The notes under the pieces are model-generated. The model was not told the origin of the DNA and ran no database searches. It saw only the letters and a program-made list of their open reading frames with translations. Made by a program: the position numbers and the translations under genes. A stretch of 64,000 nt of DNA, taken from contig JABDLJ010000033.1 of the NCBI GenBank assembly GCA_013003075.1, positions 32,925 through 96,924 of the forward strand, read 5' to 3'. Each line of letters starts with the position of its first letter. The first letter of the stretch is position 1. Of this stretch, positions 16,279 through 24,920 are shown one piece after another. This DNA comes from Paracoccaceae bacterium (GTDB lineage: Bacteria > Pseudomonadota > Alphaproteobacteria > Rhodobacterales > Rhodobacteraceae).

Positions 16279-16859
16279 GCCCGCAGCGCCATCAGCATCG
16301 CGGGGATGTAATCATCGTCATGCGCGACCACGAGGACCCTCGCAAAGCGCCGCATGGAATTGACGACGCGGTCCAGCGCAACGTCGTTCTGGCCGCGGCC
16401 CAGCGCCAGCGCCGCGCACATGATGTTGCGCTCGAAGCACTCGCGCGCAATGACCTCCGCCGCGCCTTCGCTGGAGCCTTCGGCCGCCAGCAGCACGGCG
16501 ACATCCGCACCTGCAAGTTCGGCCTGAAGGTCAGCGGCCGTGCCGTCTGGGTGGCTCAGCCGCAAATCTCCGGCATGCGTGCTGCCGGGGGCGATGTTGC
16601 CGGACGTGGACAGCGTCAAGAAATGCGCGTCATTCCAGGGATCCTCGGTGATGGAATACATCGCCTCCGCCGCCGCGGGATCAAGCGCGAAGATGCGCGA
16701 ACTGCGCTGCCGGGAATTGGGGAACTGGATGCGGTACCGCGCCTCCTCTGCCGTTGCCGCGCGCGCGCAGGCTTGCAGCCCCGTTGGATGATCAATCGGC
16801 CCGCGGCCCGCGCGGGTCGCGTTGTCGGCCTCGAACAAGTCGTCGGAATCATGGGGCAT
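16275..16859 (-). CDS. Protein of unknown function between Rieske oxygenase and NicO genes
   Basis: The 194-residue soluble protein is not assigned to a family. Its C-terminal half (ADVAVLLAAEGSSEGAAEVI, then a stretch ending RRFARVLVVAHDDDYIPAML) is laid out like the FtsZ segment with the glycine-rich loop, helix and following strand. The diagnostic GGGTGTG is replaced by AEGSSEG, so GTP binding cannot be claimed. It is coupled to NicO by a 4-base overlap and its start is 2 bases before the Rieske stop. It is therefore in the same transcript and may assist metal loading. Confidence 0.6.
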   Translation of the reverse strand: MPHDSDDLFEADNATRAGRGPIDHPTGLQACARAATAEEARYRIQFPNSRQRSSRIFALDPAAAEAMYSITEDPWNDAHFLTLSTSGNIAPGSTHAGDLRLSHPDGTAADLQAELAGADVAVLLAAEGSSEGAAEVIARECFERNIMCAALALGRGQNDVALDRVVNSMRRFARVLVVAHDDDYIPAMLMALRA

Positions 16860-16861
16860 CG

Positions 16862-18148
16862 TCAGACCGAGGTTTGCTTGACGCCCGGCCGCGCCGTCAG
16901 GTCTTCCTTCATCGCATCCTTGAACGGCTGGTCCGGCGGCAGCACGCGCGCCGCGGAACGGATCTTCTGATGCTCCGGATCACGTCCCGGCGGCATCACG
17001 CCCTTGTCGCGAAGCGCAATCACGGCCTTGCGCAGACGATGTCGCGCCATGATGATGCCATTGTCGGTGGACACCAGGTTTTCCTTGGTCCGGTCGACGA
17101 TCGGCCCCATGCTTTCCTGCAGGCTCGCGTCCTGCATCGCGATACCCCAGATGCCCGAATAGCTCTCTCCGCTTTTCTGGGCCTCGCGGTCCATCATGTA
17201 GTCGTTGTCCTTGTTCTGCAGCGGGCGGAACGAACCGGGGACATACTTGTTGTGCACACCGTATCCATCCATCATCGCCTGGCGCTCTTTGTCGGTCAGA
17301 GCGCGCGTCGGGTGATAATCGAAAGACCACGCCCAGCAATTGTGGTCATCGATGGGTATCCAGAAATGCCCGTGCATCGGGTGGTCGCCGCGCGGCGGCA
17401 CCATCGTGAAGGACGGCATGATCCAGGGTGTGATACGCCAGTAGTAGTGGTCTTCCTCGGCCATCCGGCGTGCGCCGATATGAAGCCCGCCATCGGATTC
17501 CACGACTTCGAAGACCGGCTTCTTGTCGTTCTCGTTGTACTGGTTACCCTTGGCGCCCTTGAACAGCGGATCGGACTTCAAGCCGCCCGAATGCAGGAAC
17601 GACACGTGGCTGGAATCGATCCCGCCCTCCATCGCCTGAAGCCAGTTGCATTCCTGCCAGCGCTTCGAGGTATAGGTCTGCTCCGGCGGCACGGTGGCGA
17701 ATTCCCAGATCGGCTCGGGCGGCCGGTTTTCCTTGTCGCCCATATGGGTCCAAAGCACGTCACCGACCTTGATCAGCGGATAACCCTTCAGCTTGATCTT
17801 CTCGCAAAAGCCCGATTCCTCGGGTTCGGACGGCACTTCGATACACTGCCCGGTATAGTCGTATTTCCAGCCGTGGTAGGGACATCGAAGCCCCTCTTCT
17901 TCGTTCCGGCCGAACCACAGGGACACGCCGCGATGGGCGCAGAACTCGTCGATCAGACCGTAGCGCCCCTTGGAGTCGCGGAATGCGATCATCCGCTCTC
18001 CCAGAAGTTTTACCCGTACGGGCGGGCAATCGTCCTCGGGCAGCTCTTTGGACAGCAGCGCCGGGATCCAGTAGTGCCGGAACATCTCGCCCATCGGCTT
18101 GCCGGAATCGGTTTCGGTCAGAAGCTCGTTGATTTCTTTACGAAGCAT
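16862..18148 (-). CDS. Rieske non-heme iron oxygenase, phthalate 4,5-dioxygenase type
   Basis: The 428-residue alpha subunit has a Rieske [2Fe-2S] site at Cys70-His72 and Cys89-His92 (CAHRG...CPYHGW). The mononuclear iron histidines lie in the DSSHVSFLH motif at about 181 and 186. Length and the FCAHRGVSLWFGRNEEEGLRCPYHGW pattern match single-component-type oxygenases such as phthalate 4,5-dioxygenase and O-demethylases. It hydroxylates or demethylates an aromatic or cyclic carboxylic acid using electrons from a reductase, probably the protein at 22096-23091. The ATG follows GGAGA. It lies between the bicupin and the metal-handling genes. Confidence 0.9.
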   Translation of the reverse strand: MLRKEINELLTETDSGKPMGEMFRHYWIPALLSKELPEDDCPPVRVKLLGERMIAFRDSKGRYGLIDEFCAHRGVSLWFGRNEEEGLRCPYHGWKYDYTGQCIEVPSEPEESGFCEKIKLKGYPLIKVGDVLWTHMGDKENRPPEPIWEFATVPPEQTYTSKRWQECNWLQAMEGGIDSSHVSFLHSGGLKSDPLFKGAKGNQYNENDKKPVFEVVESDGGLHIGARRMAEEDHYYWRITPWIMPSFTMVPPRGDHPMHGHFWIPIDDHNCWAWSFDYHPTRALTDKERQAMMDGYGVHNKYVPGSFRPLQNKDNDYMMDREAQKSGESYSGIWGIAMQDASLQESMGPIVDRTKENLVSTDNGIIMARHRLRKAVIALRDKGVMPPGRDPEHQKIRSAARVLPPDQPFKDAMKEDLTARPGVKQTSV

Positions 18149-18197
18149 GATCTCTGTCTCCGTCTGAACAGGGGTGCGTCTGCACCCGGTGGTGCCG

Positions 18198-19325
18198 TTA
18201 CGCCGTCTCGCCTGGCTTTGGCGGCAGGTCCGGCGCTTCAGCCTCGTAGGCCGGCGTCATTTGCGAACTCAGCCCGTTTTCGGCCAATGCGTCTGCGAAC
18301 ATGGTACGGACTGCATCGGTTTCGTCAGCGTAGTCAATCTGATCGCCACCGATCCGTGTCGAAATCCACGCTTTCGGCACGCCCTGCTCGTTGCGGATCG
18401 CCACGCCTTCATATTTGAAGGCCAGATAGCGCGCCGGCGTGGTGCCGGTGTTGAAGTGCTGGTGCCACCACAGGTTCGGCGGCACGACCATCGCGCCGGG
18501 CTTCCAGTCATAGCGCTTCGGCTCTGCGTTTTCGGGCCACATCAGCGAATAGCCCTCGCCAGACAGTATGATCACATGCGCCCCCGGCCCGTGACGGTGA
18601 CACTTCTTGTACGTCCCCACCGGGAACTGGCTGATATGGCTGTTGAGAGAGGACTTGGCAAGCTGGAAGCGGATATGTCCGCCGCCCGCACCGCGTTCGC
18701 CCGCCTCGATCAGCGGCAGATTGACGGCGTCATGGACGAAGTTGGTCTCCATAAGCAGGCCGTTCTGTTGTCCCGATTCCGCGAAATAGTCCGGCTCGCC
18801 GCTGAAGCGGCCCTTGAAATCGTAGGTCGTCCCGAACACGAACTCGGGATCTTCGAAGACGTTCAGAAGCGGCGGCATATTGGTCACGGCCACGTAGCGC
18901 GCCGGCTTGTCGCCCTGCCCGTTGAAATGCTGGTGATGGGCATTCAGCGGGATGCCGAAGATCGATCCCGGCCCCCACTCGAAGCTGACCCGATGACCGC
19001 TGTCGTCCCAGACCACCGTCGAGCCGCGCCCGGACAGGATCAGGACCGTCTCTTCGAACAATTGCCGATGCGGCGCAAGCTCACCGCCTGCGGGGATCTC
19101 CATCACGTAGCAATCGTTCGTGGTCCGCGAGGCATCGTGGTTCAGAAAGACGGCACTGCCGCCCCGCCGCGCCCAGGGCTTCAACTCGATCTCATGCAGC
19201 GACGGCACGTAGTTGCCGTTCATGATCTCCAGCCCCTCGGACGCGATGAAGCGCGTGTAGGGCGTCTCTTTTTCGGTCTTGAACTTGGCAGCAAGCTGTT
19301 CCGATACGACAGCGCGGGTATTCAT
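18198..19325 (-). CDS. Bicupin protein A
   Basis: The 375-residue protein has two cupin domains. Domain 1 holds His86, Glu91/92 and a His130-His133 cluster. Domain 2 holds His243, His245 and His250, with the closing HQHFN at 288-292. The size and domain count match gentisate/1-hydroxy-2-naphthoate dioxygenase-type enzymes, which cleave aromatic rings with Fe(II). The ligand pattern differs, though: the domain 1 HxH is HRQ, and domain 2 has an extra His in place of Glu. It has a strong GGAGG site and leads the minus-strand operon with the Rieske oxygenase. It is divergent from a EutA-type gene. A paralogue is at 39434-40642. Confidence 0.82.
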   Translation of the reverse strand: MNTRAVVSEQLAAKFKTEKETPYTRFIASEGLEIMNGNYVPSLHEIELKPWARRGGSAVFLNHDASRTTNDCYVMEIPAGGELAPHRQLFEETVLILSGRGSTVVWDDSGHRVSFEWGPGSIFGIPLNAHHQHFNGQGDKPARYVAVTNMPPLLNVFEDPEFVFGTTYDFKGRFSGEPDYFAESGQQNGLLMETNFVHDAVNLPLIEAGERGAGGGHIRFQLAKSSLNSHISQFPVGTYKKCHRHGPGAHVIILSGEGYSLMWPENAEPKRYDWKPGAMVVPPNLWWHQHFNTGTTPARYLAFKYEGVAIRNEQGVPKAWISTRIGGDQIDYADETDAVRTMFADALAENGLSSQMTPAYEAEAPDLPPKPGETA

Positions 19326-19419
19326 GGCTTACCTCCCGACGGCCACGCATCAGATCGCGCCCGACTTTTTTCATTGTGGCGAGATTACGATCCGTCTAAG
19401 GTTCCGTCAATGGACCGGC

Positions 19420-19436
19420 GGTCCGCATAGAGGAAC
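19420..19436. promoter_or_regulatory. Putative IclR-type operator, copy 3
   Basis: GGTCC-GCATAGA-GGAAC lies in the 117-base divergent gap between bicupin A (minus) and EutA-A (plus). It ends 6 bases before the EutA GTG and overlaps its ribosome site. A weaker half-matching site, GTTCC then GGACC, lies at 19401-19416. Confidence 0.65.
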
Positions 19437-19442
19437 GCTACT

Positions 19443-21188
19443 GTGCCCAACGCGAAAAAGCCCCCCAAGCATACGATAGATGACCACATGTTCGGAGACT
19501 TCTTCGCGCATGAACATGGGCCGGACGCGGATCACGACCACGACGACATCGACCCCGGACCGCTGGAAGAAAACCCGATTTGGCTAAGGGACAATGTCGC
19601 GCTGACGTCGGTTGGGATCGACATCGGCTCTTCGGGGACGCAGGTCATATTCTCGACCATCCATCTGCAGCGCAAATCCGACAGCCACGCGTCCCGGTTC
19701 GTCATCGTCGACAGACAGACAGCCTACGAGTCGCCGATCCGGTTCACGCCCTTCGCCAGCGACACCGAGATCGACGCCCAGGCGCTTGGCCGGATCATCG
19801 ACGAAGCCTATGCCGGCGCGAACATTCGCGCCAGGGACATCGACACCGGCGTGGTCATTCTGACAGGCGAGGCGCTGCGGCGCGAGAATGCCGAGGCGAT
19901 CGCCGGAATCGTCGCCGATCGGGGCGGCGACTTTCTGACGGCGACCGCCGGCAACCACATGGAGGCGATGCTGGCCGCTTTCGGATCCGGCGCAGCAAAG
20001 CTCAGCCACGTGCGGCAAGGGCGCATCCTCAATATCGACATCGGCGGCGGCACCACCAAGCTTGCGCTTGCGGACCGGGGCGAGGTGATCTGGACCGCCG
20101 CTCTGCACGCCGGCGGGCGGCTCATCGCCACCGAAGCGGGCAAGGTGTCCCGGATGGAACCGACAGGCATGCACTTCGCCAACCGCGCAGGTGTCGAGCT
20201 TGCGATCGGGGCGGCAGTGAAGGCGGAGGAATTGCAGGATATCGCCGCGGTCATCGCCGATATTCTGGTGCGCGCGGTGACAGAGCGGCCGCCCAAGCCC
20301 GATGTCGCCGAGCTGTTCCTGACGGAGATCCCGCAAGATTTCGCCGGCATCGAGAGCGTGGTCTTTTCCGGCGGCGTGGGCGCCTATGTCAGCGGTCAGG
20401 AAAGCCGCGATTTCGGGGATCTGGGCTATCCTCTGGGCGCGATCCTGCGCACGCGCGCAGAAAGCGGCGATTTCGGCGCTCCGATGATCGCGGGCGGATC
20501 GGCCATTCGCGCGACGGCGCTTGGCGCCTCGGAATATTCCGTGCAGCTTTCGGGGCAGACCAGCACCGTAACCGCCCCCGGGCGCAGCCTTCCGCGACGC
20601 AACATGCAGGTGCTCAAACCGCAGATCGACCTCTCGGCAGAGCCGGACGCCCCGCTCATCGCGACGGCGATACGCGACCATTACGAGGCCTTCGACCTCG
20701 ATCCCGACACCCAGGAAACGGTTCTGGCGCTCGAATTTCATGGCGCGCCGGGGTATCGGCGCATCCGAACCATCGCCGACGGGATCGTACACGCCCTGTC
20801 CGGGCGCATCGCCGCCGGCGCAGGGCTTTACGTGATGATCGACGGGGACATCGCGCAGACGCTCGGCGGCATCCTGCGCGATGAACTCGGCCTTGCCAAC
20901 GATCTGCTGATCCTCGACGGCATCAGCCTGCGCGATTTCGACTACATCGATCTCGGCAAGATCCGGCTTCCGTCGTTCACGGTCCCGGTGACGGTCAAGT
21001 CGCTCCTGTTCTCGGACGACCCCCGCGGGCCGCGCCGTCAGGAGAAGATCCAGTTCACGCCGCCGGGCCAGGCCCTCCACCAGCACCATGGCCATCACCA
21101 TCACCATCATCACGGCGACCATCATCACACGCACTCCCATGGCCACAGTCAGCGCCGCCCGGCCGACGACAGCAACGCGGAAGGTTGA
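19443..21188 (+). CDS. eutA: EutA-family reactivating factor A with His-rich ends
   Basis: The 581-residue ASKHA-fold ATPase has the phosphate-1 motif SVGIDIGSSGTQVIF near residue 56, phosphate-2 NIDIGGGTTKLAL near 200 and adenosine-loop FSGGVGAYV near 305. The family C-terminus is FDYIDLGK...VPVTVKSLLFS. This matches EutA, which reactivates ethanolamine ammonia-lyase by expelling damaged cobalamin. No eutB/eutC is in the window. It is longer than typical EutA (about 470) because of a His/Asp-rich N-terminal tail (residues 15-36) and a very His-rich C-terminal tail (546-569), both suited to metal binding. It starts at GTG 19443 with AGAGGA upstream. It is divergent from bicupin A. The partner enzyme is unknown. 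Confidence 0.85.
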   Translation: MPNAKKPPKHTIDDHMFGDFFAHEHGPDADHDHDDIDPGPLEENPIWLRDNVALTSVGIDIGSSGTQVIFSTIHLQRKSDSHASRFVIVDRQTAYESPIRFTPFASDTEIDAQALGRIIDEAYAGANIRARDIDTGVVILTGEALRRENAEAIAGIVADRGGDFLTATAGNHMEAMLAAFGSGAAKLSHVRQGRILNIDIGGGTTKLALADRGEVIWTAALHAGGRLIATEAGKVSRMEPTGMHFANRAGVELAIGAAVKAEELQDIAAVIADILVRAVTERPPKPDVAELFLTEIPQDFAGIESVVFSGGVGAYVSGQESRDFGDLGYPLGAILRTRAESGDFGAPMIAGGSAIRATALGASEYSVQLSGQTSTVTAPGRSLPRRNMQVLKPQIDLSAEPDAPLIATAIRDHYEAFDLDPDTQETVLALEFHGAPGYRRIRTIADGIVHALSGRIAAGAGLYVMIDGDIAQTLGGILRDELGLANDLLILDGISLRDFDYIDLGKIRLPSFTVPVTVKSLLFSDDPRGPRRQEKIQFTPPGQALHQHHGHHHHHHHGDHHHTHSHGHSQRRPADDSNAEG

Positions 21189-21202
21189 CAGACGCAATGG
21201 GC

Positions 21203-21239
21203 CATCCCTTAAATGGAACACGGTTCTTCACAGCGGAAC
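21203..21239. promoter_or_regulatory. Tandem putative operators, copies 4a and 4b, at the iclR start
   Basis: CATCC-CTTAAAT-GGAAC (21203-21219) is followed 3 bases later by GTTCT-TCACAGC-GGAAC (21223-21239). The second ends 10 bases before the iclR ATG and overlaps the ribosome-binding region. This is consistent with autoregulation of the regulator. Confidence 0.65.
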
Positions 21240-21249
21240 GAGAAAACTC

Positions 21250-22083
21250 ATGAGCGACGACCAGCCCCGCTCGCCCAGGAAGGAAATCAACCGCAATCCC
21301 AGGCGCAACAGCTCCCGCTTGTCGTCGGTCACCACGGCGATTCACCTGCTCAAGACCTTTACGGAGGAGGATCAGGAACTTGGCATCAGTGAGATCGCCA
21401 AGCGCCTTGACGTCGCCAAGAGCACCGTTCACAGGCTGGCGGGCGCGCTTCTCGAAGAGGGCCTCTTGCAGCAGAACCCCGAAACCGGCCGCTATGGCCT
21501 GGGCGTGGGGCTGTTTTCGCTTGGATCGCTTGTACGTGCCCGGCTCGACGTCACGATTGAATCGAAACACGTACTCAGCGCCTTGCGCGAACAAATCAAG
21601 GAAAACGTCCGTCTTGCGGTCCTGGAGCGCGACAGCGTTGTCTTTCTGCACGACTTCGAGGGCCCGCAGACCCTGCGCCTGCGGTCCGCCACCGGCCAGT
21701 TGCGACCGGCCTTCTGCACTGCCGAGGGCCTTTGCCTTATCTCGGGCCTCCGCCAGCCGCAGATTGATCAGTTTCTGGCCTATCCCCGGTTCGAGCGCGC
21801 GCCCAACACCACCACGGATGAAGACGCCTTCCTGGCGCGCGTCCGGCAGGTCAAACGACGCGGCTACGCCTTCGAGGACGAAGAGTGCGACGAAGGCACG
21901 CGGTGCGTCGCGGCGCCGATCTTCAACGCCGAGGGCCGTATCGTGGCCTCTGTCGGCGTCGCTGGCCCGCGGGCGCGGATCAAGAAGAACCAGATCCCCA
22001 AGATCGCTCCGATCGTCGTCGAAGCCGCGAGCGAAATCTCGCAACGGATGGGGTTCATCCAACGGCAGCCAATTTATGTGTGA
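21250..22083 (+). CDS. IclR-family transcriptional regulator
   Basis: The 277-residue protein has an N-terminal basic tail, then a winged helix-turn-helix (LGISEIAKRLDVAKSTVHRLAGALLEEGLLQ, residues about 45-75). The C-terminal IclR effector domain includes GLCLISGL and CVAAPIFNAEGRIVASVGVAGP near 220-240. IclR proteins commonly control aromatic-acid and glyoxylate-type catabolism, binding short dyads as dimers or tetramers. It is the only specific transcription factor recognised between 1 and 50 kb, and two candidate operators sit directly upstream of it. The ATG at 21250 is favoured over longer upstream starts that would overlap the eutA coding sequence. Likely role: local regulator of the whole cluster, with an unknown effector. 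Confidence 0.9.
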   Translation: MSDDQPRSPRKEINRNPRRNSSRLSSVTTAIHLLKTFTEEDQELGISEIAKRLDVAKSTVHRLAGALLEEGLLQQNPETGRYGLGVGLFSLGSLVRARLDVTIESKHVLSALREQIKENVRLAVLERDSVVFLHDFEGPQTLRLRSATGQLRPAFCTAEGLCLISGLRQPQIDQFLAYPRFERAPNTTTDEDAFLARVRQVKRRGYAFEDEECDEGTRCVAAPIFNAEGRIVASVGVAGPRARIKKNQIPKIAPIVVEAASEISQRMGFIQRQPIYV

Positions 22084-22095
22084 CGGATCGGGCTG

Positions 22096-23091
22096 ATGGC
22101 GCAGATTAAAAACGAACGCGGCGGTGCGACCTTCCGGTGCGAAAGCGGCGATACGATCCTGCGGGCGGCCCTTCGCGCCGGGATCGGTATGCCCTATTCG
22201 TGCAACACCGGGTCTTGTGGAAATTGCCGCTTCGAACTTCTGGAGGGCAGCGTCCGGCACCTGCGAAAGGACCCGCCCGCCTGGTCAGAGCGCGATCTGA
22301 AGCGCAACCGCTGGCTTGGATGCCAAGCTTCGCCCGATGGCGATTGCCGGGTCAAGTTCCGAACGATGGACGAATACGAACCACCCGTTCGCCCTGCCCC
22401 GCGGCAGGCGGAGTTAACGGGCGTTACCCAACTGACACGCGACATCAGTGAGTTTTCCTTCCGCGTCGACGACGATCTGGATTTCCGGCCCGGACAATAC
22501 GCGCTGTTGCATGTGCCCGGCGTCGAAGGTCCACGCGCCTATTCCATGTCCAATCTTCCCGGCGACGGCGAATGGCGCTTCATGATCAAGGCCGCGCCCG
22601 ATGGTGCCGCCACGGGCTGGCTGTTCGACGCTGCACCCGGCGCCACGCTGACCATCGACGGTCCATACGGCACCGCCTTCCTGAAGCCCGACAGCCCGCG
22701 CGATATCGTGCTGCTTGCCGGCGGCTCGGGTCTTTCGCCGATGGTGTCCATCGCACGCGGCGCAGCAGCCGCCGGACTGCTCGAGGATCGCGCGCTTCAC
22801 GTGTTCTACGGCGGGCGCGACATCCCCGATCTGTGCGACGCCTCGGTGCTCGGTCCGGCGGCGGCCGGCAAGGCCCGGTTCATCGCCGCGCTGTCCGACA
22901 CCGGCCCCGACAGCGACTGGGACGGGCCCACGGGGTACCTGCACGATGTGGTCGCAGACGACATGGCGGATCGTTTGAAGGACTGCGAGATCTACTTTGC
23001 CGGACCTGCGGTCATGTCGTCGGAGGTGCAGAAGATGGCGCACGAAGCAGGCGTGCCATCGAACCAGCTTCACTTCGACGAGTTTTACTGA
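22096..23091 (+). CDS. Oxygenase reductase: N-terminal 2Fe-2S ferredoxin fused to FAD/NAD ferredoxin reductase
   Basis: The 331-residue protein starts with a plant-type ferredoxin whose cluster ligands are Cys36, Cys41, Cys44 and Cys76. An FAD domain (RPGQYALLHVPG, ARAYSMSN-like motif reading GPRAYSMSN) follows, then an NAD domain (LLAGGSGLSPMVSIA). This is the BenC/XylZ layout of class IB reductases. It passes electrons from NADH to an oxygenase, probably the Rieske protein at 16862-18148, in the cytosol. It is 12 bases downstream of iclR and 27 bases upstream of a decarboxylase-like gene. Confidence 0.9.
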   Translation: MAQIKNERGGATFRCESGDTILRAALRAGIGMPYSCNTGSCGNCRFELLEGSVRHLRKDPPAWSERDLKRNRWLGCQASPDGDCRVKFRTMDEYEPPVRPAPRQAELTGVTQLTRDISEFSFRVDDDLDFRPGQYALLHVPGVEGPRAYSMSNLPGDGEWRFMIKAAPDGAATGWLFDAAPGATLTIDGPYGTAFLKPDSPRDIVLLAGGSGLSPMVSIARGAAAAGLLEDRALHVFYGGRDIPDLCDASVLGPAAAGKARFIAALSDTGPDSDWDGPTGYLHDVVADDMADRLKDCEIYFAGPAVMSSEVQKMAHEAGVPSNQLHFDEFY

Positions 23092-23118
23092 CGCCGGATC
23101 ACGCACGCGGGGGACACC

Positions 23119-24105
23119 ATGACGGCACTGGATCTGACACTCGGCTGCTGGGACTATGACCGCGTCCAGCCCCTGATCGACGGTCGCGTGCGGCCGCAAG
23201 GGATCGATCTGCGGTTTCTCAACATGATCGTCGAAGAGACCTTCTTCCGGATGGCGCGCAATCGAGAGTTCGACGTCTCCGAGATGTCGATGTCCTCCTT
23301 TGTCGTTTCCCTTTTTAAACCGGATCGGCCGTTTGTCGCCATCCCGGTGTTTCCATCGCGCTTTTTCCGGCACTCCTGCATCTACGTGAACGCGGACGCC
23401 GGGATCGAAAGCCCGCGCGACCTTGTCGGCAAGCGGTTCGGCTGCCCCGAATACCAGATGACCGCTCCGGTCTGGATCCGGGGTATTCTGTCGGACCAGT
23501 ACGGGGTGCCGGTGGATGGCCCGACCTACGTCACCGGCGGCGAAGAGACACCCAACCGCAGCGAGAAGATCGCGCTCGACCTGCCGGAGAATTTTCGGAT
23601 CGAACGCATCGGCCCCGAGGACACGCTGGCGCAGATGCTGGCCGACGGACGGATTGATGCCTTCCACACGGCACGCAAGCCCTCCACCTACGATGGGGTC
23701 CGCGTGAAGCGCCTGTTTCCGGACTTCGTCGAGGTCGAACGCGCCTACTGGCGCGACACGGGTATCTTTCCGATCATGCATGTCATCGCGATACGGCGCG
23801 AGGTCTACGAGGCGAACCGCTGGATCGCGATGAACCTCTTTCAGGCGTTCCGCGAGGCGCAGCGGCTCTGCTACGAGGGCTTGCGCGAGACGGCGGCGCT
23901 GAAGGGCATGCTGCCTTGGTTCAACGCCCATGTGGAAGAAACGCTCGATCTTATGGGCGAGGATTTCTGGCCCTACGGGGTCGGGCCGAACCGAACCGTG
24001 CTTGATGTCTTCCTGCGCTATCACCACGAACAGGGGCTGTCCCCGCGCAAACTGGAGGTTGACGAGATGTTCGCGCCAGAGACCTATGAGGAGTTCGTCA
24101 TATGA
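23119..24105 (+). CDS. 4,5-dihydroxyphthalate decarboxylase-like protein 2
   Basis: The 328-residue protein has the DHPD-type pattern LGCWDYDRVQPLIDGRVRPQGIDLRFL at the N-terminus, ARNREFDVSEMSMSSF near residue 50 and KRFGCPEYQMTAPVWIRGIL near 105. It lacks a signal peptide. It matches protein 1 in these landmarks but is strongly diverged. The expected reaction is decarboxylation of a dihydroxylated aromatic dicarboxylate. Its stop overlaps the PanB-like start (ATGA). Sitting between the oxygenase reductase and a PanB-like enzyme, it probably acts on the oxygenase product; this is inferred from position. Confidence 0.75.
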   Translation: MTALDLTLGCWDYDRVQPLIDGRVRPQGIDLRFLNMIVEETFFRMARNREFDVSEMSMSSFVVSLFKPDRPFVAIPVFPSRFFRHSCIYVNADAGIESPRDLVGKRFGCPEYQMTAPVWIRGILSDQYGVPVDGPTYVTGGEETPNRSEKIALDLPENFRIERIGPEDTLAQMLADGRIDAFHTARKPSTYDGVRVKRLFPDFVEVERAYWRDTGIFPIMHVIAIRREVYEANRWIAMNLFQAFREAQRLCYEGLRETAALKGMLPWFNAHVEETLDLMGEDFWPYGVGPNRTVLDVFLRYHHEQGLSPRKLEVDEMFAPETYEEFVI

Positions 24106-24917
24106 CGCGCGTGACGATCCCCGCGCTTCACGACAAGAAGCGCAACGCAGAGAAGATCTTCGGCGTCGTGGCGTGGGACACCCATATGGCGGCGATCGCG
24201 GACCGCGTCGGGGTCGACATCGTTTCGGTCGGCGACACCGTGGGCAAGAACCTCTGGGGTCATGACACCATGTTCGAGATCACCATGGACGAGATGATCG
24301 TCGTCACCAAGGCGGTGCGCCGGGGCGTCAGGACGGCGCTTGTTTCCGCAGATTTCCCCTATGGGCCTTTGCAGGAAGGCGTCGACGCGGCCGTTCACGC
24401 GGGCATCCGGCTGATCAAGGAAGCAGGGATCGATCTTCTCAAGCTGGATGGGGCGGCGGACTACCCAGAGACCGTCACGGCGCTGACCCGCGCAGGCATC
24501 CCGGTCTGGGCGCAGTTCGGCCTGACACCGCAGACAGCGCTGGCGACAGGTATTCCCTACGAGAACCAGGCCGGGGCGACCGAGGCGGCGCCGGGGATGG
24601 AAGAGCGGCTGATCGCGCAGGCGCGCGCGCTTGCCGACGCGGGCGCCGTCCTTCTCGATTTTACCAATTCCGGGCCGATCATCGGCCCCAAGGTCGTCGC
24701 GGCCGTGGACATCCCCGTGATCGGCGGGTTTGGCGGCGGCCCGTGGCTTGACGGGCGGGTGCGGCTTGCACAGGCCGCCGTCGGCTACAATGTCTCGGCG
24801 CTGGACAAAGAGCCCGGCGGTTACGCCAACGTCGCTACGGTTATCCGCGACGCATTGGCCGAATGCGCCGACGACGTGCGGTCGGGGCGCCAGATCAAGG
24901 GACAGCCCGGGAGGTAG
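24102..24917 (+). CDS. PanB-like (ketopantoate hydroxymethyltransferase-family) enzyme
   Basis: The 271-residue TIM-barrel protein has PanB landmarks: SVGDTVGKNLWGHDT near residue 44, AVRRGVRTALVSADFP near 73, GLTPQ near 140 and IPVIGGFGGG near 205. PanB transfers a hydroxymethyl group from methylene-tetrahydrofolate to a 2-oxo acid. The wider phosphoenolpyruvate mutase/isocitrate lyase superfamily also contains C-C lyases. Here it is embedded in a catabolic operon with no panC, so a reverse (C-C cleaving) or altered reaction on a branched hydroxy-oxo acid is plausible. It is coupled to the upstream decarboxylase-like gene by a 4-base overlap. Confidence 0.78.
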   Translation: MTRVTIPALHDKKRNAEKIFGVVAWDTHMAAIADRVGVDIVSVGDTVGKNLWGHDTMFEITMDEMIVVTKAVRRGVRTALVSADFPYGPLQEGVDAAVHAGIRLIKEAGIDLLKLDGAADYPETVTALTRAGIPVWAQFGLTPQTALATGIPYENQAGATEAAPGMEERLIAQARALADAGAVLLDFTNSGPIIGPKVVAAVDIPVIGGFGGGPWLDGRVRLAQAAVGYNVSALDKEPGGYANVATVIRDALAECADDVRSGRQIKGQPGR

Positions 24918-24920
24918 GCC

